The notes under the pieces: generated by a model
The model's database searches: none
Seen by the model: the letters and a program-made list of their open reading frames with translations, nothing else
What the model was told of the DNA's origin: nothing
Program-made: the position numbers and the translations under genes
Origin: Lysobacteraceae bacterium PS02065
GTDB taxonomy: Bacteria; Pseudomonadota; Gammaproteobacteria; Xanthomonadales; Rhodanobacteraceae
Direction of reading: 5' to 3'
DNA length: 64,000 bases
Assembly (NCBI GenBank): GCA_029959555.1
Contig: JASCPI010000015.1
Coordinates: 1-64,000, forward strand
Shown here: one piece after another, positions 41,356 through 53,574 of the stretch
Position numbering within the stretch: position 1 is the first letter of the stretch
Layout of the letters: each line of letters begins with the position of its first letter

Positions 41356-43935
41356 TCAGCGCGCCGGCGCGATCACGAGGTTGTCGATCATCACGCGCGG
41401 TGCCGTGTACTCGGTGCCCCAGCGCGCGTAGATGTGCAGCGTGTCGAACGTCGTGCCGCCGACCGTGAACGTCGTCGTGGCGAGGCGATCGCGATCGAGC
41501 GGATTGCCACTGCCCGCGATCGTGAGCGAATCGCTCGCGACGACCGCACCGTCGAGCAGCGCATCGACGTGCAGCACGATGCCCTCCCACGGCCCCCACT
41601 CGTAATAGAGCATCTGCAGGCTGGCCGACGAGGCCGGCGCGTCGAGATCGAGCCAGGCGCTCGACAGCGCACCGATCGAGAGGTTCGGTCCTTCGACGAA
41701 CGAGTCGCCGAAGGTCAGCGTGTTCGGCGAACTGCCGAACTGCGGGAAGTCGGCGAACATCGCGGTCGCGTCTTCGACGATGAACTGGTTGCCGAGTGTG
41801 TTGGTGCCGCTGCCGGGACCGAACACCTCGCCGTCCGGGTACACACCCGAGACCTCGTTGACCTCGCGATAGCTGACCCCACCGTACGCGAAGCTCGTGC
41901 CCTGGAAGCCCTCGACGAGGTCGTCATAGGTACTGATGTCGCCGACCGGCGTGGCCTCGTCGAAGCCGTCGGCGAAGATGCGGTCGGTCGGCACCTCGGG
42001 CACGATCGTGCCGAACACGTGCATGCCGCTCAGCGTGCCGAACGCGACGACTCGGCCGTCGCCGGTTGCGCGCAGGCGGCGCGGCACGAAGCCGGCCAGG
42101 CTCGCCTCGCCGACCAGCACGGGCGTCGCGGGCGAGGAGATGTCGAACGCCTTGAGACCGCCGGCCGCGTCGGCGTACCACGCACGGTCGCCGTGGATCG
42201 CGACGCGCGCATCCGCCCACTCGGCTGGATGGCCGCCGAGGCGTGTCGGACTGTCCGGACGCGAAAGGTCGAGCAGGTGCAGGCCGGTCGGGCAGCCCAC
42301 CGCCGCGATCGCGCCCTGCGCATCGAGCTCGATGTCGCGCGCGGAATAGCCGCCCGGATCGGCGCAACCGTCGTTCCACGTCGTCACGCGCGTGGGTGCA
42401 TCGGGATCGCTGACGTCGACGACGTGCACGCCGGCGAGTTCGTCGGCGATGTAGACGTGATCGCCGTGCACCTGCACGCGGTTGACGCCGGGAAGCGCGA
42501 GCGAGCCGCGCAGCGTCGGCTTCTCGGGAATCGACACGTCGACGACCTGCAGGATGCCGCCGTTCGTCATCGTGCCGAGGTAGACGAAGTTGCCGCTCGC
42601 GGCGATCGCCGAGGCGTAGGGAAACTCGATGCGGCCCAGTTCGTAAGGTCGCTCCGAGGCGATGTGGGTGACGATGAGGCCGTAGCCCCAGGCGGCGAGG
42701 TAGGCACGATCGCCGTCGACCGCGAACTGCTCGAAGTCGCGCTGGTTAAGCGCCATCGGCAACGCCGCATCGAAGCGCTCGAGCGGCGCGAACGTGACCT
42801 TGTCGGCGACACCGATGCCGTAGTTCTCCTGCAGGATCAGCGCCTTGTCGCCGCGCAGGACGATGTCGCGCGCGACCGCGCCGCCCGTCGGCGTGGCGAC
42901 GCTGGTTTCGATCGGCGACAGCGGATCCTTGCTCACGTCCAGGCGCACGAAGCGGTCGGTGCTCGTGAGCACGAGCGCGCCGTCCTCGACCGGGGTCACC
43001 GAATCGGCGCCGAGCGTCATGACCGGCGAGTAGCCGACGGTCACCGGCACCATGGGATTGCCGATGTCGTGGATCGCGATCTCGGCGAAACCGAGGCCGT
43101 AGGCGTAGTTGCCGAACAGGAAGCCGTCGGTCGCGGCGTCGGTGTCGATGCTGCCGAGGGTCTGCGTCGCCTGCGGGTCGGTGACGTCGTAGAGGCTGAA
43201 CTTCGCACCGAATGCAGCCACGTAAGGCAACTGGACGCGGCTGCGGAAGTTGTCGATCGGATCGCCGTTGCCGCAATCGCTGGTCAGGATGAACTGCGGT
43301 GCCGACGGCGTCGTCACGTCGAGCATCGTGCACACGTGCACCGGCTCCGAGGACACGGTCTTGCCGGTCACGAAGATCCGGTTGCCGGCGACCTGGCTGC
43401 GCGCGTAGGGCACCGGCGTGCGGAGCAGGCGCGTGAAGGTCGGATGCAGGGGGTTGGCGGCGAGATCGCCGAAGTAGATGCCGTTTTCGGCATCGAAGAG
43501 GTAGAGATAGCCGTTCGCGGCGGCGAGCGTCCAGAGGTTCTTGTAGGACGAGAACGTGTAGTCGGAGAACTGGTTCGCCAGCACGGGCACGCCATCGGCA
43601 CCGAGCGTGTAGACCGCGACGCCGCCGGTGTCGTCACCGGCCTGCCAGCTCGCATAGAGATGATCGCCCCACTTCGTCAGGCCGCGGATCTGGCCGCTTG
43701 CCGGCGTCATCGCGGTGCTGCCGAGCAGCACGGGGGCGGCCGGATCGGTGTAGTCCCATGTGCTGACGATGCGGCCGCTCGGCACGTACACGCGATCAGC
43801 GTCGACCACGGGATCCTGCAGCGCACCGCCGTGGACGCCCGCGAACGGCAGCTCCCCCGTACCGGAAGGCGCCGCCTGGGCGACGGGTACGGCACCGAGC
43901 ATGGCCGTGATCAGGAGCGGGAGAAGCTTCTTCAT
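41356..43935 (-). CDS. Exported LVIVD-repeat beta-propeller protein
   Basis: 859 residues with a signal peptide (ending AQA). Repeats of the form 'G..VYIADELAGVHVVDVSDPDAPTRV' match LVIVD repeats, which build seven- or eight-bladed propellers on surface proteins. The propeller ends at DRIFADGFDEATP (about residue 666), a copy of the shared tag. A separate C-terminal beta-sandwich follows (YDDLVEGFQGTSFAYGGVSY to the end), resembling choice-of-anchor-type domains. The ATG at 43935 has AGGT about 12 bases upstream. Promoted probably in common with the downstream FDGFD protein. Confidence 0.82.
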   Translation of the reverse strand: MKKLLPLLITAMLGAVPVAQAAPSGTGELPFAGVHGGALQDPVVDADRVYVPSGRIVSTWDYTDPAAPVLLGSTAMTPASGQIRGLTKWGDHLYASWQAGDDTGGVAVYTLGADGVPVLANQFSDYTFSSYKNLWTLAAANGYLYLFDAENGIYFGDLAANPLHPTFTRLLRTPVPYARSQVAGNRIFVTGKTVSSEPVHVCTMLDVTTPSAPQFILTSDCGNGDPIDNFRSRVQLPYVAAFGAKFSLYDVTDPQATQTLGSIDTDAATDGFLFGNYAYGLGFAEIAIHDIGNPMVPVTVGYSPVMTLGADSVTPVEDGALVLTSTDRFVRLDVSKDPLSPIETSVATPTGGAVARDIVLRGDKALILQENYGIGVADKVTFAPLERFDAALPMALNQRDFEQFAVDGDRAYLAAWGYGLIVTHIASERPYELGRIEFPYASAIAASGNFVYLGTMTNGGILQVVDVSIPEKPTLRGSLALPGVNRVQVHGDHVYIADELAGVHVVDVSDPDAPTRVTTWNDGCADPGGYSARDIELDAQGAIAAVGCPTGLHLLDLSRPDSPTRLGGHPAEWADARVAIHGDRAWYADAAGGLKAFDISSPATPVLVGEASLAGFVPRRLRATGDGRVVAFGTLSGMHVFGTIVPEVPTDRIFADGFDEATPVGDISTYDDLVEGFQGTSFAYGGVSYREVNEVSGVYPDGEVFGPGSGTNTLGNQFIVEDATAMFADFPQFGSSPNTLTFGDSFVEGPNLSIGALSSAWLDLDAPASSASLQMLYYEWGPWEGIVLHVDALLDGAVVASDSLTIAGSGNPLDRDRLATTTFTVGGTTFDTLHIYARWGTEYTAPRVMIDNLVIAPAR

Positions 43936-44121
43936 GGTGTCGGGCGACCTCGGATGTCGGGGAGCGGGATGCCGGGCCGGCGGGACCGACCGTTGCCATC
44001 CGACTGTCGCGCGGACGTCACGAAGACGCATTCGGGTTCGATTCGCGATCGATGCGGCGATGATTCGTCCGATGACCTCCCTTGCGCGACAAGGGCTTGG
44101 CGATCGATGCGGCGTCGATGC

Positions 44122-46494
44122 TCAATCGATGCGTGGCGCCGGCAACGCCCTCTCGCCGGCCAGTTGCAGCACGCGCTCGGTCGAGCGCTGCCAGGCATCG
44201 ACGCGATCCTGCGCCCGGTACAGCTGGGCCTGGGCCCAGGCCGCACGCAGGTCACGATCCGCCCACGGCGCGATGCGGCCGACCACGGCGCTGGCCTGGT
44301 CGATCTCGCCGCGTTCGAGCAGCGCGGCCACGTAGCGCTCGGCGACCTCGACGAGATCGTCGGGAATGCCCAGCGAGCCCGCGAGCATGAAGGCCGAGGC
44401 GAACTGCGCGAGTGCCGCTTCGTCGGGCGAACGCGCCCACGCCTGCTCGGCCTGAGTGAGCGCCGCATGCACGCGGCGCCAGGGGTTGGGATGGGCCTCG
44501 ATCCATGCGGCGAGCGCCGCCGTCTCGGCCTCGGCGGCGTCGAGGCGCCCGAGCTGGCGCAGGCTGCGCAGGCGCACGGTCCAGGTGCTCACGTAGAGAT
44601 CGGGACTGTCCTCGGCGAACGCCGGCGCGAGCGACGCCTCGGTGCGCGCGACGGCATCCTCGTGACGCCCGCGCGCGGCCAGCGCGATGCCCGCGAGTGC
44701 AACGGCACGTGCGCGGATGTCGGCATCGTCCTTCGGATCCGCTTCGGTGCCGATGCGCACGAGCAGCGCCTCCGCCTCGCCGAGCCGGCCCATGCCGATC
44801 AGCACGAAGGCCTTGGACAGCACGAGGCGCCAGCGCATGCGCGGATTGCCGGTGTGCGTTTCGGGTGGCCAGCAGCGCTGGATCGTCTCGAGGGCATCGG
44901 CGAGGTCGAGCATCTGCAGGCGTACGCCGACCAGCGCGAAACGCACATAGGCCAGTTCTTCGCGCGCTCCGAGCGACGCGATGCGCGCCTCGGCGCCGAC
45001 GAGGATCGGCAAGGCCTGCGCGGGTCGGTAGTTGCGCGATTCGACGAGGCCGAGGTTCATGTCGACCTGGGCGAGCCCGAGCGCGTCGCCGGCCGCTTCC
45101 ATCTCGACACGCGCACGGCCGAGATCCGCGGCCGCCTCGTCGAGGCGCTCCTGCTGCGACGCGATCGCGGCACGCCCGGAATAGGCGGCGGCCAGCGCGA
45201 GCGGATCATGCGCGGGCTCGAGCACGCGGATCGCCTCGGCGTAGCTGTCGGCGGCACCCGCGGCATCGCCACGCCGGAAGCGCACCGCACCGAGCGAGCC
45301 GAGCACGCGACCGCGCAGCGCAGCCGACACGTCCGCGGGCAAGGCATCGACGAGGCCGGCGAGCCGCGCCTCGGCGGCCGCGTAATCGCCGCGCCCCTGA
45401 TCGATCTGGGCCAGGCGCAGCGCGATCTCGGGATGCGCCCTCACCTCGTCCGGCGCCTGCGTGATCAAGTGCAGCGCAAGATCGAACTGGTCGGCCAGCA
45501 GCGCCCCCCGGGTCCGCTGCAGCAGCTCTTCGAGTGCGATCGGACGCGGCTGCTCACCGTTGCGCGGCGGCTCGTGACCGAGACGCACGAGCAGGAGGTC
45601 GGTCGCCGATCGCGTCGCCTGGAGCACGTCGCTGGACGACGCCTCGACGTCCGAGACCTGGCCGTCACGTTGCACGTGCAGGCGTACGGTCCACTGGCCG
45701 TCGCGCACCCGCGCGGTCGGCGCGATGCGCAGCGTGCCGGCCGGAAGCTCGCGCGCCGTGCCATCGGGACCGAGCATGGCGAACACGCTCTCGCTCGGCG
45801 CGGCCGGCACGCCCGCCTCGCGCAGGCGATGGCCGACCACGTCGATGAGGCCGACACGCAGCCAGCTCCAGTCGGAGGTGCCGGGGACATCGGCCGGCAT
45901 CACGAGCGCCGGCACCTCCTGCACGTCGGTGGCAGAAGACGCGGCATCACCCTGCGGCATCGCGTCGCGCCCCGACCACCATGTCGCGGTGGCGATCGCG
46001 ACCACGAGCACGAGGACGACGGCGACGGGCATGCCGCGATCGCGGCGGCGCGCGAGCACGCGTGTGCCATCCCGCACGGACGCGCCCGCAACCGGAACGG
46101 GAGCGACGGGCGCCTCGGCAGAATCGCCATCGACAGGCGGCGCAACGACGGTCGGCGAGGCGGCGACGTTCGCCTCGCCGACCTCGCGTGTCTCCTCGAT
46201 CCAGCGGTAGCCGAACCGCGCGATCGTGCGGATCGCACCGTCGCTGCCGCTGTCGCCGAGCGCGCGGCGCACGCGCAGGATGGTCTGCGCGAGCAAGGTG
46301 TCGGCGACGTCGGTACGGCCCCAGACAGCGGAAATCAGCTCGTCGCGGCCGACCGCGCGCTCGCGATGCTCGACGAGGTAGACCAGGCAGTCGAGCGCGC
46401 TCGCCGGCAGCACGACGAGGTCGTCGCCGTCGTGCAGCTCGCGTGCGGCCGGATCGAGCCGGAACGTGCGGAAGAGGTAGTGCCGTGTCGCCAT
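44122..46494 (-). CDS. CadC-like membrane-bound transcriptional regulator with TPR domain
   Basis: 790 residues. The N-terminal 100 residues are an OmpR/PhoB-type winged helix (LPASALDCLVYLVEHRERAVGRDELISAVWG, TLLAQTILRVRRALGD, IRTIARFGYRW). A low-complexity linker and one transmembrane helix follow (about 155-173, MPVAVVLVLVVAIATATWW). The large periplasmic part contains a sensor-like domain and many TPR-type helical repeats. It could sense an envelope signal and regulate neighbouring exported-protein genes directly downstream, but no operator is identified. No receiver domain is present. Start ATG 46494; Shine-Dalgarno not evident. Confidence 0.85.
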   Translation of the reverse strand: MATRHYLFRTFRLDPAARELHDGDDLVVLPASALDCLVYLVEHRERAVGRDELISAVWGRTDVADTLLAQTILRVRRALGDSGSDGAIRTIARFGYRWIEETREVGEANVAASPTVVAPPVDGDSAEAPVAPVPVAGASVRDGTRVLARRRDRGMPVAVVLVLVVAIATATWWSGRDAMPQGDAASSATDVQEVPALVMPADVPGTSDWSWLRVGLIDVVGHRLREAGVPAAPSESVFAMLGPDGTARELPAGTLRIAPTARVRDGQWTVRLHVQRDGQVSDVEASSSDVLQATRSATDLLLVRLGHEPPRNGEQPRPIALEELLQRTRGALLADQFDLALHLITQAPDEVRAHPEIALRLAQIDQGRGDYAAAEARLAGLVDALPADVSAALRGRVLGSLGAVRFRRGDAAGAADSYAEAIRVLEPAHDPLALAAAYSGRAAIASQQERLDEAAADLGRARVEMEAAGDALGLAQVDMNLGLVESRNYRPAQALPILVGAEARIASLGAREELAYVRFALVGVRLQMLDLADALETIQRCWPPETHTGNPRMRWRLVLSKAFVLIGMGRLGEAEALLVRIGTEADPKDDADIRARAVALAGIALAARGRHEDAVARTEASLAPAFAEDSPDLYVSTWTVRLRSLRQLGRLDAAEAETAALAAWIEAHPNPWRRVHAALTQAEQAWARSPDEAALAQFASAFMLAGSLGIPDDLVEVAERYVAALLERGEIDQASAVVGRIAPWADRDLRAAWAQAQLYRAQDRVDAWQRSTERVLQLAGERALPAPRID

Positions 46495-46783
46495 CCGGCA
46501 AGCGTAGCAGGCAGCACCGCGTGCCGACCCCGGCCATTGGTTGCCGCAATGCCGCGTAGCGGGCGCGCGCGGTCGACGCTCTCATGCACGTCGGCCCCGC
46601 CGGACGGCGACGTGACGCCGCATGGCGAGGCCCGACCTGCCCGTGAACGCGCTCCCGGCCGATGCTGCGCAGCCGCAGCCGCGACCACGCTTCGCTTGCC
46701 CCCCACGGCGCAAAGACCGAAAATCCCGGGATTCACGCGGCAGCCCCGCGCCGCGCCCGCCTACCCCGCTTCCGGAGACTGTC

Positions 46784-49156
<2,373 letters not shown>

Positions 49157-49195
49157 CGGACCCACGTCGCGCGGCCTCGCGCCGCGCGACGCATC

Positions 49196-49220
49196 GCCTG
49201 CCTCCGTCGCGGAGGCAGGC
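49196..49220. terminator. Strong hairpin downstream of ppsA
   Basis: GCCTGCCTCC-GTCGC-GGAGGCAGGC is a perfect 10-bp stem 39 bases after the ppsA stop. No T tract follows, so it may stabilise the 3' end rather than terminate. Confidence 0.5.
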
Positions 49221-49369
49221 GCGTGCCGCACCACGTGACGCACATCCCGCCGTGAGTCGCCCGGCCGTCATCACTCCGTCACGCGACCTTCATGCCGATG
49301 CAACACGCGCACGCCAGCCTGCGCGTCCGCGCGGCGCCTCCGCCGTGCGTCACGCTGCCCGGAGACGCC

Positions 49370-49888
49370 ATGCGCACCGCCCTGCTCGCCCTCGCCTGCC
49401 TTCTCGCATGCGCGCCGATCGCGCACGGCGCGTCCTACGTGCCGCTCGAGCAGCGCCTGACGCCGCAGCAGATGGACGAGACCGGCCTGTCCTCGCTGAC
49501 CGCCGCACAACGCGCCGCGCTCGACGCGATCCTGCGCGGCGATTCCGATGCGGCGCTCACCGCGAACGCTGTCGCCGCGCCCGCGACATCGTCGACCACC
49601 ACCGCCGCACCGTCACCCGCCACGGCACCGCTGCGCGCGCCCGGTCCGCGCATCGGCCTCGACGACGAGCCGATCGCCGCACGCGCCATGGGCACGATCG
49701 CGGGCTGGGAACCCGGCACCGTGTTCACGCTCGACAACGGCCAGCGCTGGGCCGTACTCAAGGGCAAGGTCACGCTCAAGGCACCGCGCGAGAATCCCGA
49801 GATCCTCGTGATCCCGTCGATCGCGGGCCGCTGGTTCCTGCAGGTCGACGAGGACCTGCCGAGTGCGCGGGTTTACCTCGTCGAGTGA
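49370..49888 (+). CDS. Exported protein with SH3-like C-terminus, unknown
   Basis: 172 residues with a signal peptide (ending AHG). A short N-terminal helix-rich part (LTPQQMDETGLSSLTAAQRAALDAIL), an Ala/Thr/Pro-rich linker and a compact C-terminal beta-domain follow, the last with TIAGWEPGTVFTLDNGQRWAVLKGK. The C-terminal pattern occurs in conserved hypothetical proteins of Xanthomonadales, as far as I recall. The start is well supported (GGAG five bases before the ATG at 49370). Confidence 0.82.
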   Translation: MRTALLALACLLACAPIAHGASYVPLEQRLTPQQMDETGLSSLTAAQRAALDAILRGDSDAALTANAVAAPATSSTTTAAPSPATAPLRAPGPRIGLDDEPIAARAMGTIAGWEPGTVFTLDNGQRWAVLKGKVTLKAPRENPEILVIPSIAGRWFLQVDEDLPSARVYLVE

Positions 49889-50142
49889 GCGGGAGAAGCT
49901 GTCTCATCGAGACGTGCAAACACACGGGGCGACGGGATGACGCAAACACCGCTCGACTACGCCGGCATCGGACCGGGAACTGAAAATCCCCGTGTCGGCG
50001 ACCCACACGTTACGACGAAGTTCGCCTGGCACCATGGTTCCGGTCCACGCGCTGAACGCACGCGCGGGTTTTCCCTGATCCCTCTGGCGGCTGCTGCACG
50101 GGCATCCTAGGCTGGCCCCATTGTCGCCTTCGGAGAACCCGC

Positions 50143-50604
50143 ATGAGATGGATCACCGCCCTGCTCGCCCTCACCCTCGTCGCCTGCGGCACCTCGGGCC
50201 AGGTCCGGCAGAGTTACGCCTCGACCTCGAGCGACCGCTTCAGCTACGAAGTCGTCAACACGGGCGGCATGACCGACGAGGCGCTCGGCATCTTCCGCAA
50301 GCAGCTCGATGCCTCGCTGACCGCGGCGGGCAAGCTCGCGACCGGCGCGGGCGCGGGGATCAAGCAGGTCAAGATCGACGTGCGCACCTACCGCATGCGC
50401 CACGGCGCGACGCGCGCGATGGTCGGCATCATGGCCGGCCGCGACAGCATCGAGAGCACGGTCGTCGTCACCGACGACAAGGGCCAGGTGCTCGGCCAGA
50501 TCGACATCGATTCGAAGAACAGCACGGCATGGGGCACCTCGGGTGGCCTCATCGAAGGCCATGCCGAGGAGATCGCCGCGTTCGTGACCGGCACGAAGCG
50601 CTGA
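50143..50604 (+). CDS. DUF4410-like lipoprotein
   Basis: 153 residues. The signal peptide has lipobox TLVAC (Cys15). The mature part resembles DUF4410/GNA1162-like outer-membrane lipoproteins that assemble with their periplasmic face: DARTYRM-like VKIDVRTYRMRHGATRAM, then VVVTDDKGQVLGQIDIDSK and a C-terminal helix (IIEGHAEEIAAFV-like). Function unknown. CGGAG lies eight bases before the ATG. Confidence 0.78.
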   Translation: MRWITALLALTLVACGTSGQVRQSYASTSSDRFSYEVVNTGGMTDEALGIFRKQLDASLTAAGKLATGAGAGIKQVKIDVRTYRMRHGATRAMVGIMAGRDSIESTVVVTDDKGQVLGQIDIDSKNSTAWGTSGGLIEGHAEEIAAFVTGTKR

Positions 50605-50612
50605 GAGGATCC

Positions 50613-50680
50613 GGGATCAGGATCATTCTTCACGAGCTGCGTTCGACGACATGCCACGCAGGAAGAATGAACCTGACCCC
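50613..50680. repeat. REP-like element, GGGGTCAGGTTCATT arms
   Basis: The left arm GGATCAGGATCATTCTT (50614-50630) and the right arm GGAAGAATGAACCTGACCCC (50661-50680) form an imperfect hairpin with a 30-base loop. The right arm is the inverted consensus also found at 4646-4842 and 58304-58380. It lies just after the DUF4410-like gene. Confidence 0.75.
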
Positions 50681-50728
50681 AGCTCATGAGCGACGCCGCG
50701 CGGTTCGCACGCGGCGTCGCCGGATCCC

Positions 50729-51880
50729 TTATGCCGACGCCGGCACCAGCGCGTCCTCGGCGATGAGGCGTTCGCGCTTCGCGGCAGCCCAGAACGCCGC
50801 CGGGATCGCGACCTGCATCGATTCCGCGTTCGCGGCCGACTGCGCCGCGTTGCGCGATCCGGGCACGATCGCCGACACGACTTCGGGTGCCGCCGCGAAC
50901 TGCAGCGCCGCCGTGCGCAGGTCGATGCCGTGCTCGGACGCGAGCTTCGACAGCTTCTCGCGCTTCGCATCGGCATCGGCGGGCTTGGGCTGCGAGCCGT
51001 AGAGATAGCGGTCACGCCCGGCCAGGAAACCCGCGAGCAACGGCGAGCCGACGATCACCGAAATGTCGCGCTTCGCGAGCGCCGGGAACGTCGTGCGCAG
51101 CGCGTTCTCGTGGTCGATCAGCGAGTACTGGCAGGCCAGCAGGAACACGTCGGGATCGGCCACCTCGATCGCGCGCAGCGCGGGATCCGGCGTGTTCACG
51201 CCCATCCCCCACGACTTGATGAGACCTTCGTCGCGCATCTTCGTGAGTTCGGGGAACGCACCTTTCGCCGCCTCGTCGAAATACTCGGTCCAACGTTCGC
51301 GCATGTCCCCGTTGTCGGGCGAGAGATCGTGCACGAGCACGATGTCCAGGCGCGACACGCCGAGGCGCTGCAGGCTGTCCTCGACCGAGCGCCTCACTCC
51401 GGCGGCCGAGTAGTCGTAGCGGTAGGCGAACGGCGACGGCTCCTTCCAGTTGGTCTTCGGCGGCTGCGTCGTCGCGGTGAGCAGGCGACCGACCTTGGTC
51501 GACAGCACGTACTCGTCACGCGGGCGCGTGTGCAGGAACTGGCCGAACCTGCGCTCGCTCAGGCCGAGGCCGTACCAGGGCGAGGTGTCGAACAGGCGCA
51601 TGCCGCCCTTCCACGCCGCGTCGAGCGCGGCGTACACGTCGGCATCGGTGGCGGCAGCGAAATTGTTGCCGGCCGGCGCGCCGCCCATGCCGATGCGCGT
51701 CGAGGGACGGAAGCGACCGCCCCTGACCTGCGAAGAAGCTTCGGCGGTCGACGCCGTGCGCTTGCCCCTGGTCGGCATGACGTCGCCGATGCGTGTCGAG
51801 GCTTGTGCGAGCAGCGGAGCGCTGGCGAGGAAGGCCGAGCCTGCGGCTGCGGCGGCGAGGAAGTGGCGACGGGAGTGCAT
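50729..51880 (-). CDS. Tat-exported aldo/keto reductase
   Basis: 383 residues. The N-terminus SRRHFLAAAAAGSAFLASAPLLAQA is a twin-arginine signal. The AKR barrel shows DTSPWYGLGLSE (catalytic Asp and Tyr), STKVG (Lys) and LVHDLS (His), closest in style to D-threo-aldose 1-dehydrogenases. Export by Tat implies folding with cofactor in the cytoplasm. The ATG at 51880 has AGGAG five bases upstream. A second, cytoplasmic AKR lies 390 bp away on the same strand. Confidence 0.9.
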   Translation of the reverse strand: MHSRRHFLAAAAAGSAFLASAPLLAQASTRIGDVMPTRGKRTASTAEASSQVRGGRFRPSTRIGMGGAPAGNNFAAATDADVYAALDAAWKGGMRLFDTSPWYGLGLSERRFGQFLHTRPRDEYVLSTKVGRLLTATTQPPKTNWKEPSPFAYRYDYSAAGVRRSVEDSLQRLGVSRLDIVLVHDLSPDNGDMRERWTEYFDEAAKGAFPELTKMRDEGLIKSWGMGVNTPDPALRAIEVADPDVFLLACQYSLIDHENALRTTFPALAKRDISVIVGSPLLAGFLAGRDRYLYGSQPKPADADAKREKLSKLASEHGIDLRTAALQFAAAPEVVSAIVPGSRNAAQSAANAESMQVAIPAAFWAAAKRERLIAEDALVPASA

Positions 51881-52267
51881 GGGGTCTCCTTGCAGAGGGG
51901 GCCGACCCGTAAAGCGGACGACGAGGCGATGGCGTGCCCGCGGCACGCGCGGACGACGAGGGACGCGATGCATGACGCACCGCACCATCACCGACAACGC
52001 CTGCGCACGAGGGTTCCGCGGTGACGCTCCGTCTGATGTCTGACCGTCACCACGCTGCCGATCGACCACGGGAATCACGCACCGCGACGTCATGGCACAA
52101 GGCCATTCCGCGCTGTGGACTCACGATTCCTTCGCCAGCGAACGAACCGGTACGACCTGCCCCGAAGCATCGGCGTGATACGAAAGCGAGACGACGAAGC
52201 ACGCCGCACGATGCGACACCGTGCGGCGTGCAGGCCGGGCCCGATCAGGCGCCGGCCACGACCGGCC
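51881..52267. other. Intergenic region of 387 bp between two AKR genes
   Basis: No coding frame here looks real. The only structured feature is the 12-bp stem hairpin at 52199-52231, close to the 3' end of the upstream AKR. The rest should contain the promoter of the Tat-exported AKR, but I cannot place it. Confidence 0.5.
52199..52231. terminator. 12-bp perfect hairpin after the AKR gene
   Basis: GCACGCCGCACG, nine loop bases, then CGTGCGGCGTGC. It stands 37 bases downstream of the minus-strand AKR stop. On that strand the flank reads TTCGTCGTCT, only moderately T-rich, so termination may be weak or rho-assisted. Confidence 0.55.
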
Positions 52268-53299
52268 TCACCACGCCGTCGGCTTGGGGTTGCGCTCGTT
52301 GAAGTCGCGCTGGTGCCAGTACGGGTAGATCGGCGTGCGCTGGCTCGCGGCGTCGAGCGCAGCGACGTGCGCGGGATCGAGGGTCCAGCCGAGTGCGCCG
52401 AGGTTCTGCCTGAGCTGGTCCTCGTTGCGCGCGCCGATCACGATGTTGGCGACGCTCGGACGCTGCAGCAGCCAGTTGAGCGCGATCTGCGGCACGCTCT
52501 TGCCGGTGTCCCTGGCGACCGCCTCGAGCGCGTCAACGACCGTGTAGAGATGCTCGTCGTCGACGATGGGTCCGCCCCGCGCACCACCGCTGCCGATGCG
52601 CCCGTTCGAGGCGGCTTCGCCACGACGGATGCGTCCGGTGAGGCGGCCCCAGCCGAGCGGGCTCCACACCATCGTGCCGAGGCCCTGGTCGAGCGCGAGC
52701 GGCATGAGCTCCCACTCGTAGTCGCGACCGATCAGCGAGTAGTAGCCCTGATAGGCGACGTAGCGCGCGAGGCCATGGCGCTCGGAGGTCGCGAGCGCCT
52801 TCATGACGTGCCAGCCAGAGAAGTTCGAGCAGCCGATGTAGAGGATCTTGCCGGCGCGCACGAGATCGTCGAGGGCGCCGAGCACTTCCTCGGCCGGCGT
52901 CAGTGCGTCGTAGCCGTGCAGGAAGTAGAGATCGATGTGGTCGGTACCGAGCCGGCGCAGGCTCGCTTCGACGGCCTTGACGATGTGATAGCGCGACGAG
53001 CCCTTGTCGTTCGGCCCCTTGCCGGTCGTGAAGGTGCCCTTGGTCGCGATCAGCACGTCGTCGCGACGGCCCTTCACGGCCTGGCCCAGGATCTCTTCCG
53101 AGGCACCGGACGAGTACACGTCGGCCGTGTCGAAGAAGTTGAGGCCGGCCTCGAGGCAGACATCGACGAGCCGCGTCGCTTCGGCGACATCGGTGCTGCC
53201 CCACTTGCTGAACATGTTGCCGACGCCGCCGAACGTGCCGGTGCCGAGGCTCAGGACGGGGACCTTGAGGCCGGAGCGGCCGAGCTGTCTGTGTTCCAT
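52268..53299 (-). CDS. Aldo/keto reductase
   Basis: 343 residues, cytoplasmic. It opens with MEHRQLGRSGLKVPVLSLGT, typical of the AKR11/YhdN-type family. Catalytic residues are seen in DTADVYSSGASE (Asp, Tyr), ATKGTF (Lys) and YFLHGYD (His); cofactor contacts lie in GARNEDQL near the C-terminus. It reduces aldehydes or ketones with NADPH; substrate unknown. The ATG has AAGGA six bases upstream. Confidence 0.93.
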   Translation of the reverse strand: MEHRQLGRSGLKVPVLSLGTGTFGGVGNMFSKWGSTDVAEATRLVDVCLEAGLNFFDTADVYSSGASEEILGQAVKGRRDDVLIATKGTFTTGKGPNDKGSSRYHIVKAVEASLRRLGTDHIDLYFLHGYDALTPAEEVLGALDDLVRAGKILYIGCSNFSGWHVMKALATSERHGLARYVAYQGYYSLIGRDYEWELMPLALDQGLGTMVWSPLGWGRLTGRIRRGEAASNGRIGSGGARGGPIVDDEHLYTVVDALEAVARDTGKSVPQIALNWLLQRPSVANIVIGARNEDQLRQNLGALGWTLDPAHVAALDAASQRTPIYPYWHQRDFNERNPKPTAW

Positions 53300-53574
53300 G
53301 AAAAATCCTTGATGTGGCCAGGGGTGACGAGGAATGCAGAGACTGCGGAAACGCGTGCCGTCCCGACGTGGTCACGACCCGGCGACGCATCAAGGGATGT
53401 GCGGCGCGATGCCCTCCGCCGAGCGCTCGTGGAAGCCGTGGGCCACAAGCGTGACACGCGTCAATGCCTCCGGATGTGCGTCTTGGAGCCCCGCCGGACG
53501 CATGCTAGCGTCGGCGCGCGTCGCATGACGGGCCGCGTCCGCGGCCGTCCACACCACTCCGGGGATCCATCCTG

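Noticed and set aside
52021..52302. Small ORF between the two aldo/keto reductases
   Set aside because: It has no ribosome binding site, no protein-like features and overlaps the end of the AKR gene and a hairpin.
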